Source of the DNA: Sphingomonas crocodyli | Lineage (GTDB): Bacteria; Pseudomonadota; Alphaproteobacteria; Sphingomonadales; Sphingomonadaceae | Reading direction: 5' to 3' | Length of the DNA: 64,000 nt | Assembly: GCF_004005865.1 (NCBI RefSeq) | Contig: NZ_SACN01000001.1 | Span: forward strand, 2,604,001-2,668,000 | Position numbers and translations under genes: made by a program | Shown here: piece after piece, positions 1-9,664 of the stretch | Layout: every line of letters starts with the position of its first letter | How positions within the stretch are numbered: position 1 is the stretch's first letter | The notes under the pieces: generated by a model | The model's database searches: none | The model's input: the letters and a program-made list of their open reading frames with translations, nothing else | What the model was told of the DNA's origin: nothing

Positions 1-1
1 C

Positions 2-502
2 CCCGCCTGGCCGCTGCCGAAGATCTTCCGCATGACGAAGGGCGGCAAGCTGATCGAAGGCATCTTCAAGGGCGAGACGATCAACACGCCGTCGATGCTG
101 GCGGTCGAGGATTATATCTACAGCCTGGAATGGGCCAAGCAGATCGGCGGTCTGAAGGCCCTGATCGCGCGTGCCGACGCCAATGCGGCGGCACTCGACG
201 CGTGGGTGCAGGCGACGCCGTGGATCGATCATCTCGCGACCGATCCGGTCTCGCGATCGAACACCTCGGTCTGCCTGAAGTTCGCACCCGACGCCGTCAC
301 CGGTCTGGACGAGGAAGCGCAGCTTGCGCTCGTCAAGAAGATCGCGGGCGCGCTCGAGGTCGAAGAGGCGGCCTATGACGTCGCGGGCTATCGCGACGCG
401 CCTCCGGGCCTTCGCATCTGGTGCGGCGCGACCGTCGACACCGCCGATGTCGAAAAGCTCGGCCCCTGGCTCGACTGGGCCTGGGCGCAGACGCGCGGCT
501 AA
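2..502 (+). CDS. serC: Phosphoserine aminotransferase, C-terminal part (5' end outside window)
   Basis: This is the C-terminal 166 residues of a phosphoserine aminotransferase, which makes O-phosphoserine from 3-phosphohydroxypyruvate and glutamate with PLP in the cytoplasm. The reading frame is open from base 2, so the gene starts upstream of the window. The stretch WPLPKIFRMTKGGKL followed by GETINTPSMLAVEDY is typical of the alphaproteobacterial SerC subtype, and the end has the small C-terminal domain (SNTSVCLKF). The PLP-binding lysine should lie in the missing part. The next gene is serA, the preceding step of serine synthesis, which supports the call. An internal ATG at 32 is only the first methionine visible and is not the start. 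Confidence 0.93.
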   Translation, partial: PAWPLPKIFRMTKGGKLIEGIFKGETINTPSMLAVEDYIYSLEWAKQIGGLKALIARADANAAALDAWVQATPWIDHLATDPVSRSNTSVCLKFAPDAVTGLDEEAQLALVKKIAGALEVEEAAYDVAGYRDAPPGLRIWCGATVDTADVEKLGPWLDWAWAQTRG

Positions 503-519
503 GCTCCCCACACACTCCA

Positions 520-603
520 CGTCATGCCCGCGAAGGCGGGCACCCATCCAGTGCAGTCACATGTGATGACCTTGGATAGGCCCCCGCCTTCGCGGGGGTG
601 ACG
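520..603. repeat. Fold-back repeat between serC and serA
   Basis: Two inverted arms, one built on CCCGCGAAGGCGGG and one on CCCGCCTTCGCGGGGG, are separated by about 30 bases and bounded by CGTCA/TGACG ends. Each arm is itself a small hairpin with a GAAG- or TTCG-type loop. The same architecture recurs at 28644-28736. It fills nearly the whole serC-serA gap. Confidence 0.85.
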
Positions 604-625
604 GCAATATGAAGGACAGACTCCG

Positions 626-2203
626 ATGCCCAAGGTTCTGATTTCCGACAAGATGGATCCCCTCGCCGCCCAGATCTTCCGCAATCGCGGGGTCGAGGTC
701 GACGAGATCACCGGCAAGACCAAGGACGAATTGATCGCGATGATCGGCCAATATGATGGTCTCGCCATCCGCAGCTCGACCAAGGTGACCAAGGAAGTGC
801 TGGCCGCCGCGACCAACCTGAAGGTGGTCGGCCGCGCGGGCATCGGCGTCGACAATGTCGACATCCCCGCCGCATCGGCCGCCGGCGTCGTCGTGATGAA
901 CACGCCGTTCGGCAATTCGATCACCACCGCCGAACATGCGATCGCCCTGATGTTCGCGCTCGCCCGCGATCTGCCGGAGGCCGACAAGTCGACCCAGGCC
1001 GGCAAGTGGGAAAAGAACCGCTTCATGGGCGTCGAGGTCACCAACAAGACCCTCGGCCTGATCGGCGCGGGCAATATCGGTTCGATCGTCGCAGATCGCG
1101 CGCTGGGCCTCAAGATGAAGGTCGTCGCGTTCGATCCGTTCCTGACCCCGGAGCGCGCGATCGAAATGGGCGTCGAGAAGGCGACGCTGGAGGAACTGCT
1201 GGCGCGGGCCGACTTCATCACGCTGCACACGCCGCTGACCGATTCCACGCGCAACATCCTGTCGAAGGAAAACCTCGCGAAGACCAAGAAGGGCGTGCGC
1301 ATCATCAATTGCGCGCGCGGCGGCCTGATCGACGAAGCGGCACTCAAGGAAGCGCTCGACAGCGGCCATGTCGCGGGTGCGGCGCTCGACGTGTTCGTCG
1401 AGGAGCCGGCGAAGGAATCGCCTTTGTTCGGCACGCCGGGCTTCATCTCCACCCCGCATCTGGGCGCGTCGACCAACGAAGCGCAGGTCAATGTCGCGAT
1501 CCAGGTCGCCGAGCAGATGGCCGACTTCCTCGTCAATGGCGGCGTCACCAACGCGCTCAACATGCCCAGCCTGTCGGCCGAGGAAGCGCCGAAGCTGAAA
1601 CCGTACATGGCGCTGGCCGAGCATCTCGGCGCGCTGGTCGGCCAGCTTGAGGGCGATGCGGTGCAGGCCGTCTCGATCGAGGTCGAAGGTGCTGCGGCCG
1701 AACTGAACATCAAGCCGATCACCGGCGCGGTGCTGGCCGGTCTGATGCGCGTCTATTCGGACACGGTGAACATGGTCAACGCGCCGCACCTCGCCAAGGA
1801 GCGCGGGCTGGACGTGCGCGAAGTGCGCCACGACCGCGAGGGCGATTATTCGACGCTGGTGCGCGTGACGGTGAAGACCGCGGCGGGCCAGAAGTCGGTC
1901 GCGGGCACCCTGTTCGCGAACGCGCAGCCGCGCCTCGTCGAGATCTTCGGCATCAAGGTCGAGGCCGATCTGGACGGCAACATGCTCTACATCGTCAATG
2001 AAGACGCGCCGGGCTTCATCGGTCGTCTCGGCACGACTTTGGGCGAAGCGGGCGTCAACATCGGCACCTTCCACCTCGGCCGCCGCGCCGCCGGTGGCGA
2101 GGCCGTGGTGCTGCTGTCGGTCGACCAGCCGGTCGACGTCGCGCTCAAGCCGAAGATCTACGGCCTGCCGGGCGTGAAGACCGCCAAGGCGCTCCGTTTT
2201 TAA
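626..2203 (+). CDS. serA: D-3-phosphoglycerate dehydrogenase
   Basis: SerA oxidises 3-phosphoglycerate to 3-phosphohydroxypyruvate with NAD, the first step of serine synthesis. The 525-residue length matches the long form of the family. The Rossmann motif GLIGAGNIGS lies near residue 145, the catalytic arginine is in INCARGGLID near residue 230, and the catalytic histidine is in STPHLGAS near residue 285. A regulatory ACT domain (YIVNEDAPGFIGRLG) occupies roughly the last 75 residues, after an intervening domain. The ATG start follows the fold-back repeat and has a GAAGGA ribosome site. It follows serC on the same strand and is probably co-expressed unless the repeat attenuates transcription. 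Confidence 0.97.
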   Translation: MPKVLISDKMDPLAAQIFRNRGVEVDEITGKTKDELIAMIGQYDGLAIRSSTKVTKEVLAAATNLKVVGRAGIGVDNVDIPAASAAGVVVMNTPFGNSITTAEHAIALMFALARDLPEADKSTQAGKWEKNRFMGVEVTNKTLGLIGAGNIGSIVADRALGLKMKVVAFDPFLTPERAIEMGVEKATLEELLARADFITLHTPLTDSTRNILSKENLAKTKKGVRIINCARGGLIDEAALKEALDSGHVAGAALDVFVEEPAKESPLFGTPGFISTPHLGASTNEAQVNVAIQVAEQMADFLVNGGVTNALNMPSLSAEEAPKLKPYMALAEHLGALVGQLEGDAVQAVSIEVEGAAAELNIKPITGAVLAGLMRVYSDTVNMVNAPHLAKERGLDVREVRHDREGDYSTLVRVTVKTAAGQKSVAGTLFANAQPRLVEIFGIKVEADLDGNMLYIVNEDAPGFIGRLGTTLGEAGVNIGTFHLGRRAAGGEAVVLLSVDQPVDVALKPKIYGLPGVKTAKALRF

Positions 2204-2210
2204 ATAGCTC

Positions 2211-2304
2211 CGTCGCACCAGCGGAGGCTGGTGCCTATGTCTCTCGCCTCAGGCGACACCGTTCGAGAAGAGAGAGATGGGCCCCAGCCTTCGCTGGGGC
2301 GACG
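2211..2304. repeat. Fold-back repeat between convergent serA and GIY-YIG gene
   Basis: The arms CGTCGCACCAGCGGAGGCTGG and GGCCCCAGCCTTCGCTGGGG face each other across about 45 bases. The element ends 2 bases before the stop codon of the minus-strand GIY-YIG gene and belongs to the same family as 11881-11976. Sited between convergent genes, it may terminate both. Confidence 0.85.
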
Positions 2305-2306
2305 AG

Positions 2307-2594
2307 TTAGAGGATGACGTCGAACAGGTCGGTCCAGCCCGGATTGGCCTTTTCGATCAGGTTGAGCTTCCACGATCGTTTCCATGCCTTGAGCGATTTT
2401 TCGCGCGCGATGGCATCTTCGATCCGATCATAAGGTTCGGTATAAACCAGCCGGGTCAGGCCATGCTCCCGGCAGAAATCGGAGCCCGTTCCGGTTCGGT
2501 GCGCATGAACCCGCGCCGCAAGGTTTCCGGTCACCCCGATGTAGAGCGTGCCCTGCGTTTGATTGGTCATGATGTAAACGTAGCCGCCCTTCAC
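2307..2594 (-). CDS. Small GIY-YIG nuclease-domain protein
   Basis: This 95-residue protein is a stand-alone GIY-YIG domain (UPF0213/YhbQ-like class). YVYIMTN and TLYIGVT are the paired YIG half-motifs. The conserved arginine of the catalytic helix (LAARVHAHRTG) and the RLVYTEP strand follow, and the tail SLKAWKRSWKLNLIEKANP is typical of the family. I chose a GTG start at 2594 (VKGGYVYIM) because the reading frame upstream of it runs into a fold-back arm and does not resemble the family. The DNA target is unknown for most members. The gene lies between two fold-back repeat copies. Confidence 0.85.
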   Translation of the reverse strand: MKGGYVYIMTNQTQGTLYIGVTGNLAARVHAHRTGTGSDFCREHGLTRLVYTEPYDRIEDAIAREKSLKAWKRSWKLNLIEKANPGWTDLFDVIL

Positions 2595-2620
2595 AAGCGG
2601 CACTTTGCGACGGAACAGAA

Positions 2621-2649
2621 ATAGGCACCAGCCTTCGCTGGTGCGACGG
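2621..2649. repeat. Single fold-back arm upstream of the GIY-YIG gene
   Basis: TAGGCACCAGCCTTCGCTGG plus GTGCGACGG is one arm of the family seen at 2211-2304 and 11881-11976, without a visible partner arm. It lies 27 bases upstream of the GIY-YIG start. Confidence 0.75.
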
Positions 2650-2687
2650 CTTGAACCTGACACCCACACCGCTATGAGCCTCACCCC

Positions 2688-3803
2688 ATGAGCATCGCCC
2701 CTGGACTATTGCCCGAAGGATTGCGTGATCGCCTGCCGCCGCAGGCGGAGGCGGGGTCGCGGTTGTTGCATCGGGTGATCGTTGCGATCGGGCGGCATGG
2801 CTATGCGCGGGTTTCGCCGCCGCTGGCCGAATTCGAGGAAGGGCTGGTCGGGCGGCTCAAATCGGCGCGGGCGCAGGATCTGCTGCGCTTCGTCGATCCG
2901 GTGTCGCAGCGGACGCTGGCGCTGCGCCCCGACATCACCGCGCAGGTCGGCCGGATCGCGGCGACCCGCATGGGCCACCGCCCCCGCCCCTTGCGCCTTG
3001 CCTATGGCGGGCCGGTGCTCAAGCTACGCGCGACCCAGTTGCGCCCCGAACGCGAACTGACGCAGGCGGGCGCCGAACTGATCGGCACCGACAGCCTTGC
3101 CGCCGTGATCGAGGTGCTGCGCGTCGCGATCGAGGCGCTCAAGGTCGCGGGCGTGACCGATATCACCGTCGATCTGACGCTGCCCGATCTGGTCGAGGCG
3201 CTGGCCGCCGACGTGCTGCCGATCCCGGCCGACAAGGTCGATGCGGTGCGCGCGCGGCTCGATGCCAAGGATGCGGGCGGATTGAAGGCGCTGGGCGCGG
3301 AGGCCTACCTGCCCTTCGTCGCGGCCGCCGGACCGATCGATTCCGCGCTCTCCGCGCTGCGCGCGATCCCCGCCGGCCAGGCGCTGGGCCACCGCATCAC
3401 CGCGATCGAGGCGATCCGCGAGGCGATCGGCAACGACGTCACACTGACGCTCGACCCGACCGAGCGGCACGGCTTCGAATATCAGACATGGATCGGCTTC
3501 TCGCTGTTCGGCGCGGGGCTTTCGGGCGAGATCGGGCGTGGTGGCAGCTACACGATCCTTCATGCCGATGGCTCGGAAGAAAAGGCGATCGGCTTCTCGC
3601 TCTATATCGATCCGCTGGTCGATAACGGGCTGGGCGTCGTCGAACGCAAGACCGTGTTCCTGCCGCTGGGCACCGATCCCGCCGCCGGCGCCGCGCTGCG
3701 CGCCGAGGACTGGACGACGATCGCGGCGCTTTCAGACGCCGACGACGCGGCCGCGCTTGGCTGCACGCATCGCCTGATCGACGGAGGGATCCGCCCGATC
3801 TGA
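2688..3803 (+). CDS. hisZ: ATP phosphoribosyltransferase regulatory subunit
   Basis: HisZ is a catalytically inactive histidyl-tRNA-synthetase-like protein that pairs with short-form HisG to make the first enzyme of histidine synthesis. The N-terminus carries the class II synthetase fold (LPEGLRDRLPPQAE, then FVDPVSQRTLALRPDITAQVGRIAATR, motif 2-like). The C-terminal part has the GRGGSYT-like glycine segment. The anticodon-binding domain of true HisS is absent, and the length of 371 fits HisZ. No hisG lies in the window. The ATG start at 2688 overlaps nothing and follows the CCCC/ATG junction after the repeat region. Confidence 0.88.
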   Translation: MSIAPGLLPEGLRDRLPPQAEAGSRLLHRVIVAIGRHGYARVSPPLAEFEEGLVGRLKSARAQDLLRFVDPVSQRTLALRPDITAQVGRIAATRMGHRPRPLRLAYGGPVLKLRATQLRPERELTQAGAELIGTDSLAAVIEVLRVAIEALKVAGVTDITVDLTLPDLVEALAADVLPIPADKVDAVRARLDAKDAGGLKALGAEAYLPFVAAAGPIDSALSALRAIPAGQALGHRITAIEAIREAIGNDVTLTLDPTERHGFEYQTWIGFSLFGAGLSGEIGRGGSYTILHADGSEEKAIGFSLYIDPLVDNGLGVVERKTVFLPLGTDPAAGAALRAEDWTTIAALSDADDAAALGCTHRLIDGGIRPI

Positions 3804-3932
3804 CTTGACCTGCTCCCCGCCAGAAGGCAGGGGAGCGCCGCAAACGGGCGATAGCCCGAACCGATCAAATCCGGCCGCCGAGTCCTGTCGAAGGGCGCCC
3901 GGATCCCCGTGGCAGGCGGAGAATCGTATCCA

Positions 3933-5222
<1,290 letters not shown>

Positions 5223-5229
5223 TCCGACC

Positions 5230-5712
5230 GTGAACCGGCTATTCCGAGCGATGGCGGCAACGCTGTCGCTCGGCCTGGTCGCAGCCGGGCCGCTTACCGC
5301 CGACAAGATCCTGATCGACAAAAGCGACCGCACGCTGACGCTGTTTCGCCGAGGCGTGTCGATTCTTCAGATCAGAAATATCCGCATGGGTGCGGAACCC
5401 GTCGGACACAAACACTTCGAAGGCGACGAGCGGACGCCCGAGGGCCGCTATTATGTGAGCGAGCGCAAAGCGGACAGCCGCTATCATCGGGCGCTACGCA
5501 TTTCCTATCCCAATACGCGCGATCGCGCCTTTGCCGCGCGCAACGGGCGATCGCCGGGTGGAGATGTCATGATCCACGGGCAACCGAACTTCTCTCCGTT
5601 CAGTCGCCTCGGCTGGAACTGGACCGATGGATGTGTCGCAGTCAGCGACCGCGAGATGGACCGCGTTTGGCAACTCGTCCCGATCGGCACGCCAATCGAC
5701 ATCCGCCCCTGA
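5230..5712 (+). CDS. L,D-transpeptidase (YkuD-type) family protein
   Basis: This 160-residue protein has an N-terminal hydrophobic signal (residues 5-24) followed by a YkuD catalytic domain. The family cross-links peptidoglycan or anchors lipoproteins through an active cysteine. The histidine is H116 in VMIHGQPN, and the cysteine is C135 in WTDGCVAVSD, where the usual SHGC has become TDGC, as in YafK/ErfK-like members. The GTG start lies 7 bases after the purA stop, so it is likely translated from the same message. The substrate cannot be told from sequence. Confidence 0.85.
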   Translation: MNRLFRAMAATLSLGLVAAGPLTADKILIDKSDRTLTLFRRGVSILQIRNIRMGAEPVGHKHFEGDERTPEGRYYVSERKADSRYHRALRISYPNTRDRAFAARNGRSPGGDVMIHGQPNFSPFSRLGWNWTDGCVAVSDREMDRVWQLVPIGTPIDIRP

Positions 5713-5714
5713 CG

Positions 5715-6005
5715 TCAGACGGTAGGCTTCTGAACGAACCCCGGCCCCACAATGCCCGGCGTATCTTCAACCTCGACCCGATCGACGCGTGAGGCGGGCG
5801 AGCCTTCGTGCAGCTTCGCGATCAGCGCCTCGACCTTGTCGGCGGGACCGGCGGCGAGCGCCTCGACGCTGCCGTCCATGCGGTTGCGGACCCAGCCGTC
5901 GATGCCGCCGATCGCGGTCGCCTGCTCGATCGTCCAGGCTCGGAACCAGACGCCCTGCACCTTGCCGATGACAGTGATGCGGCGGGCGATCCGGTCTTCC
6001 ACCAT
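5715..6005 (-). CDS. acyP: Acylphosphatase
   Basis: This 96-residue enzyme hydrolyses acyl phosphates. The active-site loop GKVQGVWFRAW (Arg22) and the catalytic Asn41 in GWVRNRMDGSVE match the family. The start is ATG 6005, which overlaps the aroC stop as TGATG; the longer upstream frame reads through aroC and is ignored. Translational coupling to aroC is likely. Its end converges on the L,D-transpeptidase gene with only 2 bases between them. Confidence 0.92.
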   Translation of the reverse strand: MVEDRIARRITVIGKVQGVWFRAWTIEQATAIGGIDGWVRNRMDGSVEALAAGPADKVEALIAKLHEGSPASRVDRVEVEDTPGIVGPGFVQKPTV

Positions 6006-7075
6006 CAGCCGATCTGCGCGCGGTGAAGCAGTTTCTGGTCCGCCAGCACCAGCGCCATCATCGCCTCCACCACCGGCGCGGCGCGGATGCCGACGCACGG
6101 ATCATGGCGGCCCTTGGTGCGGATTTCGGCGGCATGGCCTTCGCGATCGATCGTCTCGACATGGGTGAGGATCGACGAGGTGGGCTTGAGCGCGACGCGC
6201 AGGACGATCGGCTGGCCGGTGGCGATGCCGCCAGCGATGCCGCCCGCATGGTTGGCGAGGAAGACGGGCTTGCCATCGTTGCCGGGGCGCATGGGATCGG
6301 CGTTGGTCTCGCCGGTCAGGCGCGCGGCTGCGAAGCCGTCGCCGATCTCGACGCCCTTGACCGCGTTGATGCTCATCATCGCCGCCGCCAGTTCGCTGTC
6401 GAGCTTGGCATAAAGCGGCGCGCCCCAGCCGGCGGGAACGCCCTCCGCAACGCATTCGACGACTGCGCCGACCGACGAACCGGCCTTGCGGGCATCGTCG
6501 ACGATCACCTCCCAGCGGGCTGCGGCGGCGCGGTCGGGGCAGAAGAAGGGATTTTCGTCGATCGCGGCATCATCGAACGCCGCCCGATCGATCGCGTCGC
6601 CGCCGAGTTCGACAAGGTAGGCGCGGATGCGGACTTCGGGGATCGCCAGCCGCGCGACCGCGCCCGCTGCCACGCGCGAAGCCGTCTCGCGCGCCGACGA
6701 GCGCCCGCCGCCGCGATAATCGCGGAAGCCATATTTGGCGTCGTAAGCGTAATCGGCATGGCCGGGACGATAGGCGAGCGCGACTTCGGAATAGTCCTTC
6801 GATCGCTGGTCGACATTCTCGATCATCAGGCTGATCGGGGTGCCGGTGGTGCGCCCTTCGAACACGCCGGAAAGGATGCGGACCTGATCGGGTTCCTGCC
6901 GCTGCGTGGTGAAGCGCGAGGTGCCGGGGCGGCGCTTGTCGAGCCAGGGCTGGATGTCGGCTTCGCTCAAAGTCAGGCCGGGCGGGCAACCGTCGACGAC
7001 CGCGCCGATCGCCGGCCCGTGGGATTCGCCCCAGGTCGTGAAACGGAAGACGCGGCCGAAACTGTTGAAGCTCAC
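6005..7075 (-). CDS. aroC: Chorismate synthase
   Basis: AroC converts EPSP to chorismate using reduced FMN, the last shared step to aromatic amino acids. [20 protein letters not shown] at residues 12-31 is the family signature, and RPGHADYAY plus [13 protein letters not shown] form the flavin/substrate site. Length 356 is normal. The start overlaps the end of the GNAT gene by 4 bases (ATGA), and the stop overlaps acyP by one base, giving a tight three-gene minus-strand unit. Confidence 0.97.
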   Translation of the reverse strand: MSFNSFGRVFRFTTWGESHGPAIGAVVDGCPPGLTLSEADIQPWLDKRRPGTSRFTTQRQEPDQVRILSGVFEGRTTGTPISLMIENVDQRSKDYSEVALAYRPGHADYAYDAKYGFRDYRGGGRSSARETASRVAAGAVARLAIPEVRIRAYLVELGGDAIDRAAFDDAAIDENPFFCPDRAAAARWEVIVDDARKAGSSVGAVVECVAEGVPAGWGAPLYAKLDSELAAAMMSINAVKGVEIGDGFAAARLTGETNADPMRPGNDGKPVFLANHAGGIAGGIATGQPIVLRVALKPTSSILTHVETIDREGHAAEIRTKGRHDPCVGIRAAPVVEAMMALVLADQKLLHRAQIG

Positions 7076-7602
7076 TCGCTTTGCCCCAATCGCGCGAAGG
7101 CCGGCGCATGATCGGCCCGGCCCCTAACGCCGCAGGGGATCAGGCCGCCCTGTAGCGGCGTCGCCATGAAATAGTCGCCCGCATAGGGGCTTTCGAAGCC
7201 CGAGGCCACATCCGCCGCGAAGCCGAAACGACCATAATAGTCCGGCTCCCCCAGCACAAAGCAGAGAACCACACCCTCCTGCTCCAGCCGCTCGAGCCCC
7301 GCCTGGATCAGCGCTTCGGCAATGCCCTGCTTGCGATAGTCGCGATCGACCGCGACGGGCGCGAGTGCGACCGAGGGCACCGACTTGCCATTGACCTCCA
7401 CGGCCATGCGGCTGAACGCGATCGATCCGACGACGGTGCCGTCATCCTCGGTCGCGACCAGCATGAGCACTATATCCCCGTCGATGCACAGATCGCGCAC
7501 CAGATGCGCCTCCGCAGGCTCGGGGAAGGTACGCAGGAACAGCCCGTCGATCGCGGCGACATCCTCGCCGCGCGCGGGACGAACGGTGATCGTCTCACTC
7601 AT
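7072..7602 (-). CDS. GNAT-family N-acetyltransferase (YhbS-like)
   Basis: This 176-residue protein is a GNAT domain. Acetyl-CoA binding is shown by the V/I-rich strand [20 protein letters not shown] with the pyrophosphate loop RKQGIA. The segment [18 protein letters not shown] is typical of YhbS-like enzymes. The acceptor substrate is unknown. It is first of a cluster with aroC and acyP, overlapping aroC by 4 bases. A short G+C-rich dyad (7602-7638) lies just upstream. Confidence 0.88.
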   Translation of the reverse strand: MSETITVRPARGEDVAAIDGLFLRTFPEPAEAHLVRDLCIDGDIVLMLVATEDDGTVVGSIAFSRMAVEVNGKSVPSVALAPVAVDRDYRKQGIAEALIQAGLERLEQEGVVLCFVLGEPDYYGRFGFAADVASGFESPYAGDYFMATPLQGGLIPCGVRGRADHAPAFARLGQSE

Positions 7603-7651
7603 TCACCCCTCTCCGTGCGGGGAGAGGGAGGGGAAAGACTAATGCAGCAGT

Positions 7652-7909
7652 TCAATCTTCTATTCCAAACCAGCGTCGAAGAGCAGCGTTCTCATTCGCC
7701 TTATTGGGTCGAATCCAGCGATCCGCGACCGTTAGCACTACACAGCCACCCAGCATGATCCCGAAGAACCAATTGCCTTCACCTGTCCTAAGAGTGACGA
7801 AAAGAGCCACAAGGAATAATGATCCGACGATAAAGACTGACCTAGCAATCGGCCGAACTATGCCGTTCCGAAAATCCTCGGGCTTCTTCAACCGCTCAGG
7901 CCAGCGCAA
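7652..7909 (-). CDS. Small two-helix membrane protein, unknown function
   Basis: The ORF encodes up to 85 residues with two hydrophobic helices (IARSVFIVGSLFLVALFV and FGIMLGGCVVLTVADRWI) and a charged tail ending RRWFGIED. No ATG is available: a TTG at 7909 lies inside the end of fabI, and a second TTG at 7891 lies just past the fabI stop. Either gives coupling to fabI. I recognise no family. Codon use is less GC-biased than neighbours, which weakens but does not exclude the call. Confidence 0.5.
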   Translation of the reverse strand: MRWPERLKKPEDFRNGIVRPIARSVFIVGSLFLVALFVTLRTGEGNWFFGIMLGGCVVLTVADRWIRPNKANENAALRRWFGIED

Positions 7910-8699
7910 TATCCGGCGCGTCTTCGGCCTTCATGCCGATGACGTTGTAGCCGGCGTCGACGTGGTGGATTTCGCCGGTCACGCCGCTCGCCAGATCGGA
8001 GAGGAGGTAGAGGCCCGCGCCGCCGACATCGTCGATCGTCACGTTGCGACGCAGGGGCGAGTTCAGTTCGTTCCACTTCAGGATGTAGCGGAAGTCACCG
8101 ATGCCCGAAGCCGCCAGCGTCTTGATCGGACCGGCCGAGATCGCGTTGACGCGGATGTTTTCCGGGCCAAGGTCCATCGCCAGATATTTGACGCTGGTTT
8201 CCAGCGCGGCCTTTGCAACGCCCATGACGTTGTAATGCGGCACGACCTTTTCGGCACCATAATAGCTGAGCGTCAGGATCGCCCCGCCGTTCGGCATCAT
8301 CGCGCGCGCCCGCTTCGTAACCGCGACGAAGCTGTAGGCCGAGATGTTCATCGTCATCAGGAAGTTGTCGAGGCTAGTGTCGACATATTGCCCGCGCAGC
8401 TCGTTCTTGTCCGAAAAGCCGATCGCGTGGACGACGAAGTCGATCGTCGGCCACTTCGCCGCCAGCGTTTCAAACGCGGTGTCGAGCGCCGCCATGTCAG
8501 CGACATCGCAATCGATTAACGTGTCGGAACCCAGTTGCTCCGCCAGCGGCTTCACGCGCTTCAGCAGGGCTTCGCCCTGATAGGAGAAGGCCAGTTCAGC
8601 ACCCTGCGCGCTCAAAGCCTGGGCGATACCCCAGGCGAGCGACTTGTCATTGGCGAGGCCCATGATGAGCCCGCGTTTTCCCTGCATCAGGCCGGACAC
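7896..8699 (-). CDS. fabI: Enoyl-[acyl-carrier-protein] reductase, NADH
   Basis: FabI reduces enoyl-ACP in fatty-acid elongation. The protein starts with the SDR-type GLANDKSLAWGIA loop of FabI and has the catalytic Y-x6-K as YNVMGVAK in the segment after YYGAEKVVPH. ISAGPIKTLAASGI is the substrate-loop region. Length 267 is usual. It sits upstream of a small membrane protein on the same strand and downstream of the YihY gene. Confidence 0.95.
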   Translation of the reverse strand: MSGLMQGKRGLIMGLANDKSLAWGIAQALSAQGAELAFSYQGEALLKRVKPLAEQLGSDTLIDCDVADMAALDTAFETLAAKWPTIDFVVHAIGFSDKNELRGQYVDTSLDNFLMTMNISAYSFVAVTKRARAMMPNGGAILTLSYYGAEKVVPHYNVMGVAKAALETSVKYLAMDLGPENIRVNAISAGPIKTLAASGIGDFRYILKWNELNSPLRRNVTIDDVGGAGLYLLSDLASGVTGEIHHVDAGYNVIGMKAEDAPDIALA

Positions 8700-8709
8700 G
8701 TTTCCTCCC

Positions 8710-9633
8710 TTATTCGGTCCCCGGCGGTCCCTTTACCGAAGGTTCTGCCCCTTCGGCTAGAGCCGCGTTCAGGTGAGCGCCGAAAACAAGGCCCAGGCCC
8801 ACCAGCCAGAAAAACAACAGCGTCACGATTACCCCCGCGAGGCTGCCATAGGTTCGCCCATAGCCGCCCATCATGCCGAGGAACACAGGCAAAAGCAGGG
8901 TGACCGCAATCCACCACACCGCCGTGAACATCGCGCCGGGCCATTTGGGGCTGGCCGACATGCGATATTTGGCCGGGGTCAGCGACATGAACAGGCCGTA
9001 GAGCGCGACGATCAGCATGATCAGCGGCGCGATGCGCGACAGGCTGATCAACGGCTGGAACCGATCCGAAAAGGGCAGGATGCGCCAGACGAACTGTTCC
9101 ACGCCGGTCAACGCCAGTTGCGCGCTGAACGCCGACATGGCGAGGACGACCGAGACGAGGATGATCAGGATCGATCCGGCGCGATATTGCAGGAAGCTGC
9201 GCGTCGGCTTCACGCCATAGGCGCGGTAGAGGATGTCGCGGATCGTTTCGATAAACCCGCCGACCGTCCACAGGCCGACGATACCACCGAACCACAAAAC
9301 CGCGCCGCCATTGGACGCCTTGAGCACTTCCGAAATCGGATCCGACACCAGTTCGGATACCGAGGGCGGCAAAGTGGCGAGGAAGCCGTGCAACGCCTGC
9401 TGCACGTCGGGCTGCCGCCCCAGCAATTGCGCCAGCGCGGCCATGACGATGAAGAAGGGGAACATCGTCAGGATCGCCAGATAGGCGATATTGCCCGCGT
9501 GGATGAAGCCTTCGTTGAACACGCCGATCGCGGCGCGCTTGAAGACCGTATAGAGCCGCCCGCCCGGCCGCATTTCGACGAGATGTCGTTCGAGGGGGCG
9601 CTTGCTGCGCGCTTCCGGTGTTTCGTTCAGCAA
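8710..9633 (-). CDS. YihY/BrkB-family inner membrane protein
   Basis: This is an integral membrane protein of the YihY (virulence factor BrkB) family, formerly misnamed ribonuclease BN. About six hydrophobic helices are visible, with family segments NIAYLAILTMFPFFIVMAAL, FGGIVGLWTVGGFIETIRDI and SLAGVIVTLLFFWLVGLGL. I prefer a TTG start at 9633 (307 residues) with GGGAC 8 bases upstream, because the open frame to 9720 would overlap the end of the J-protein gene by 56 bases. The function of the family is not established. Confidence is high for family and lower for start. Confidence 0.85.
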   Translation of the reverse strand: MLNETPEARSKRPLERHLVEMRPGGRLYTVFKRAAIGVFNEGFIHAGNIAYLAILTMFPFFIVMAALAQLLGRQPDVQQALHGFLATLPPSVSELVSDPISEVLKASNGGAVLWFGGIVGLWTVGGFIETIRDILYRAYGVKPTRSFLQYRAGSILIILVSVVLAMSAFSAQLALTGVEQFVWRILPFSDRFQPLISLSRIAPLIMLIVALYGLFMSLTPAKYRMSASPKWPGAMFTAVWWIAVTLLLPVFLGMMGGYGRTYGSLAGVIVTLLFFWLVGLGLVFGAHLNAALAEGAEPSVKGPPGTE

Positions 9634-9664
9634 GCTTTCGTCCCTGTCAGCCCCGATGTCGAGG

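Noticed and set aside
2595..2684. 30-residue N-terminal extension of the GIY-YIG protein
   Set aside because: The extension runs through a fold-back arm and does not resemble the family; GTG 2594 is the better start.
3804..3908. Small RNA or attenuator between hisZ and purA
   Set aside because: Only a short CTCCCCGCC/GGCAGGGGAG dyad is present, with no T tail and no purine or histidine leader peptide.
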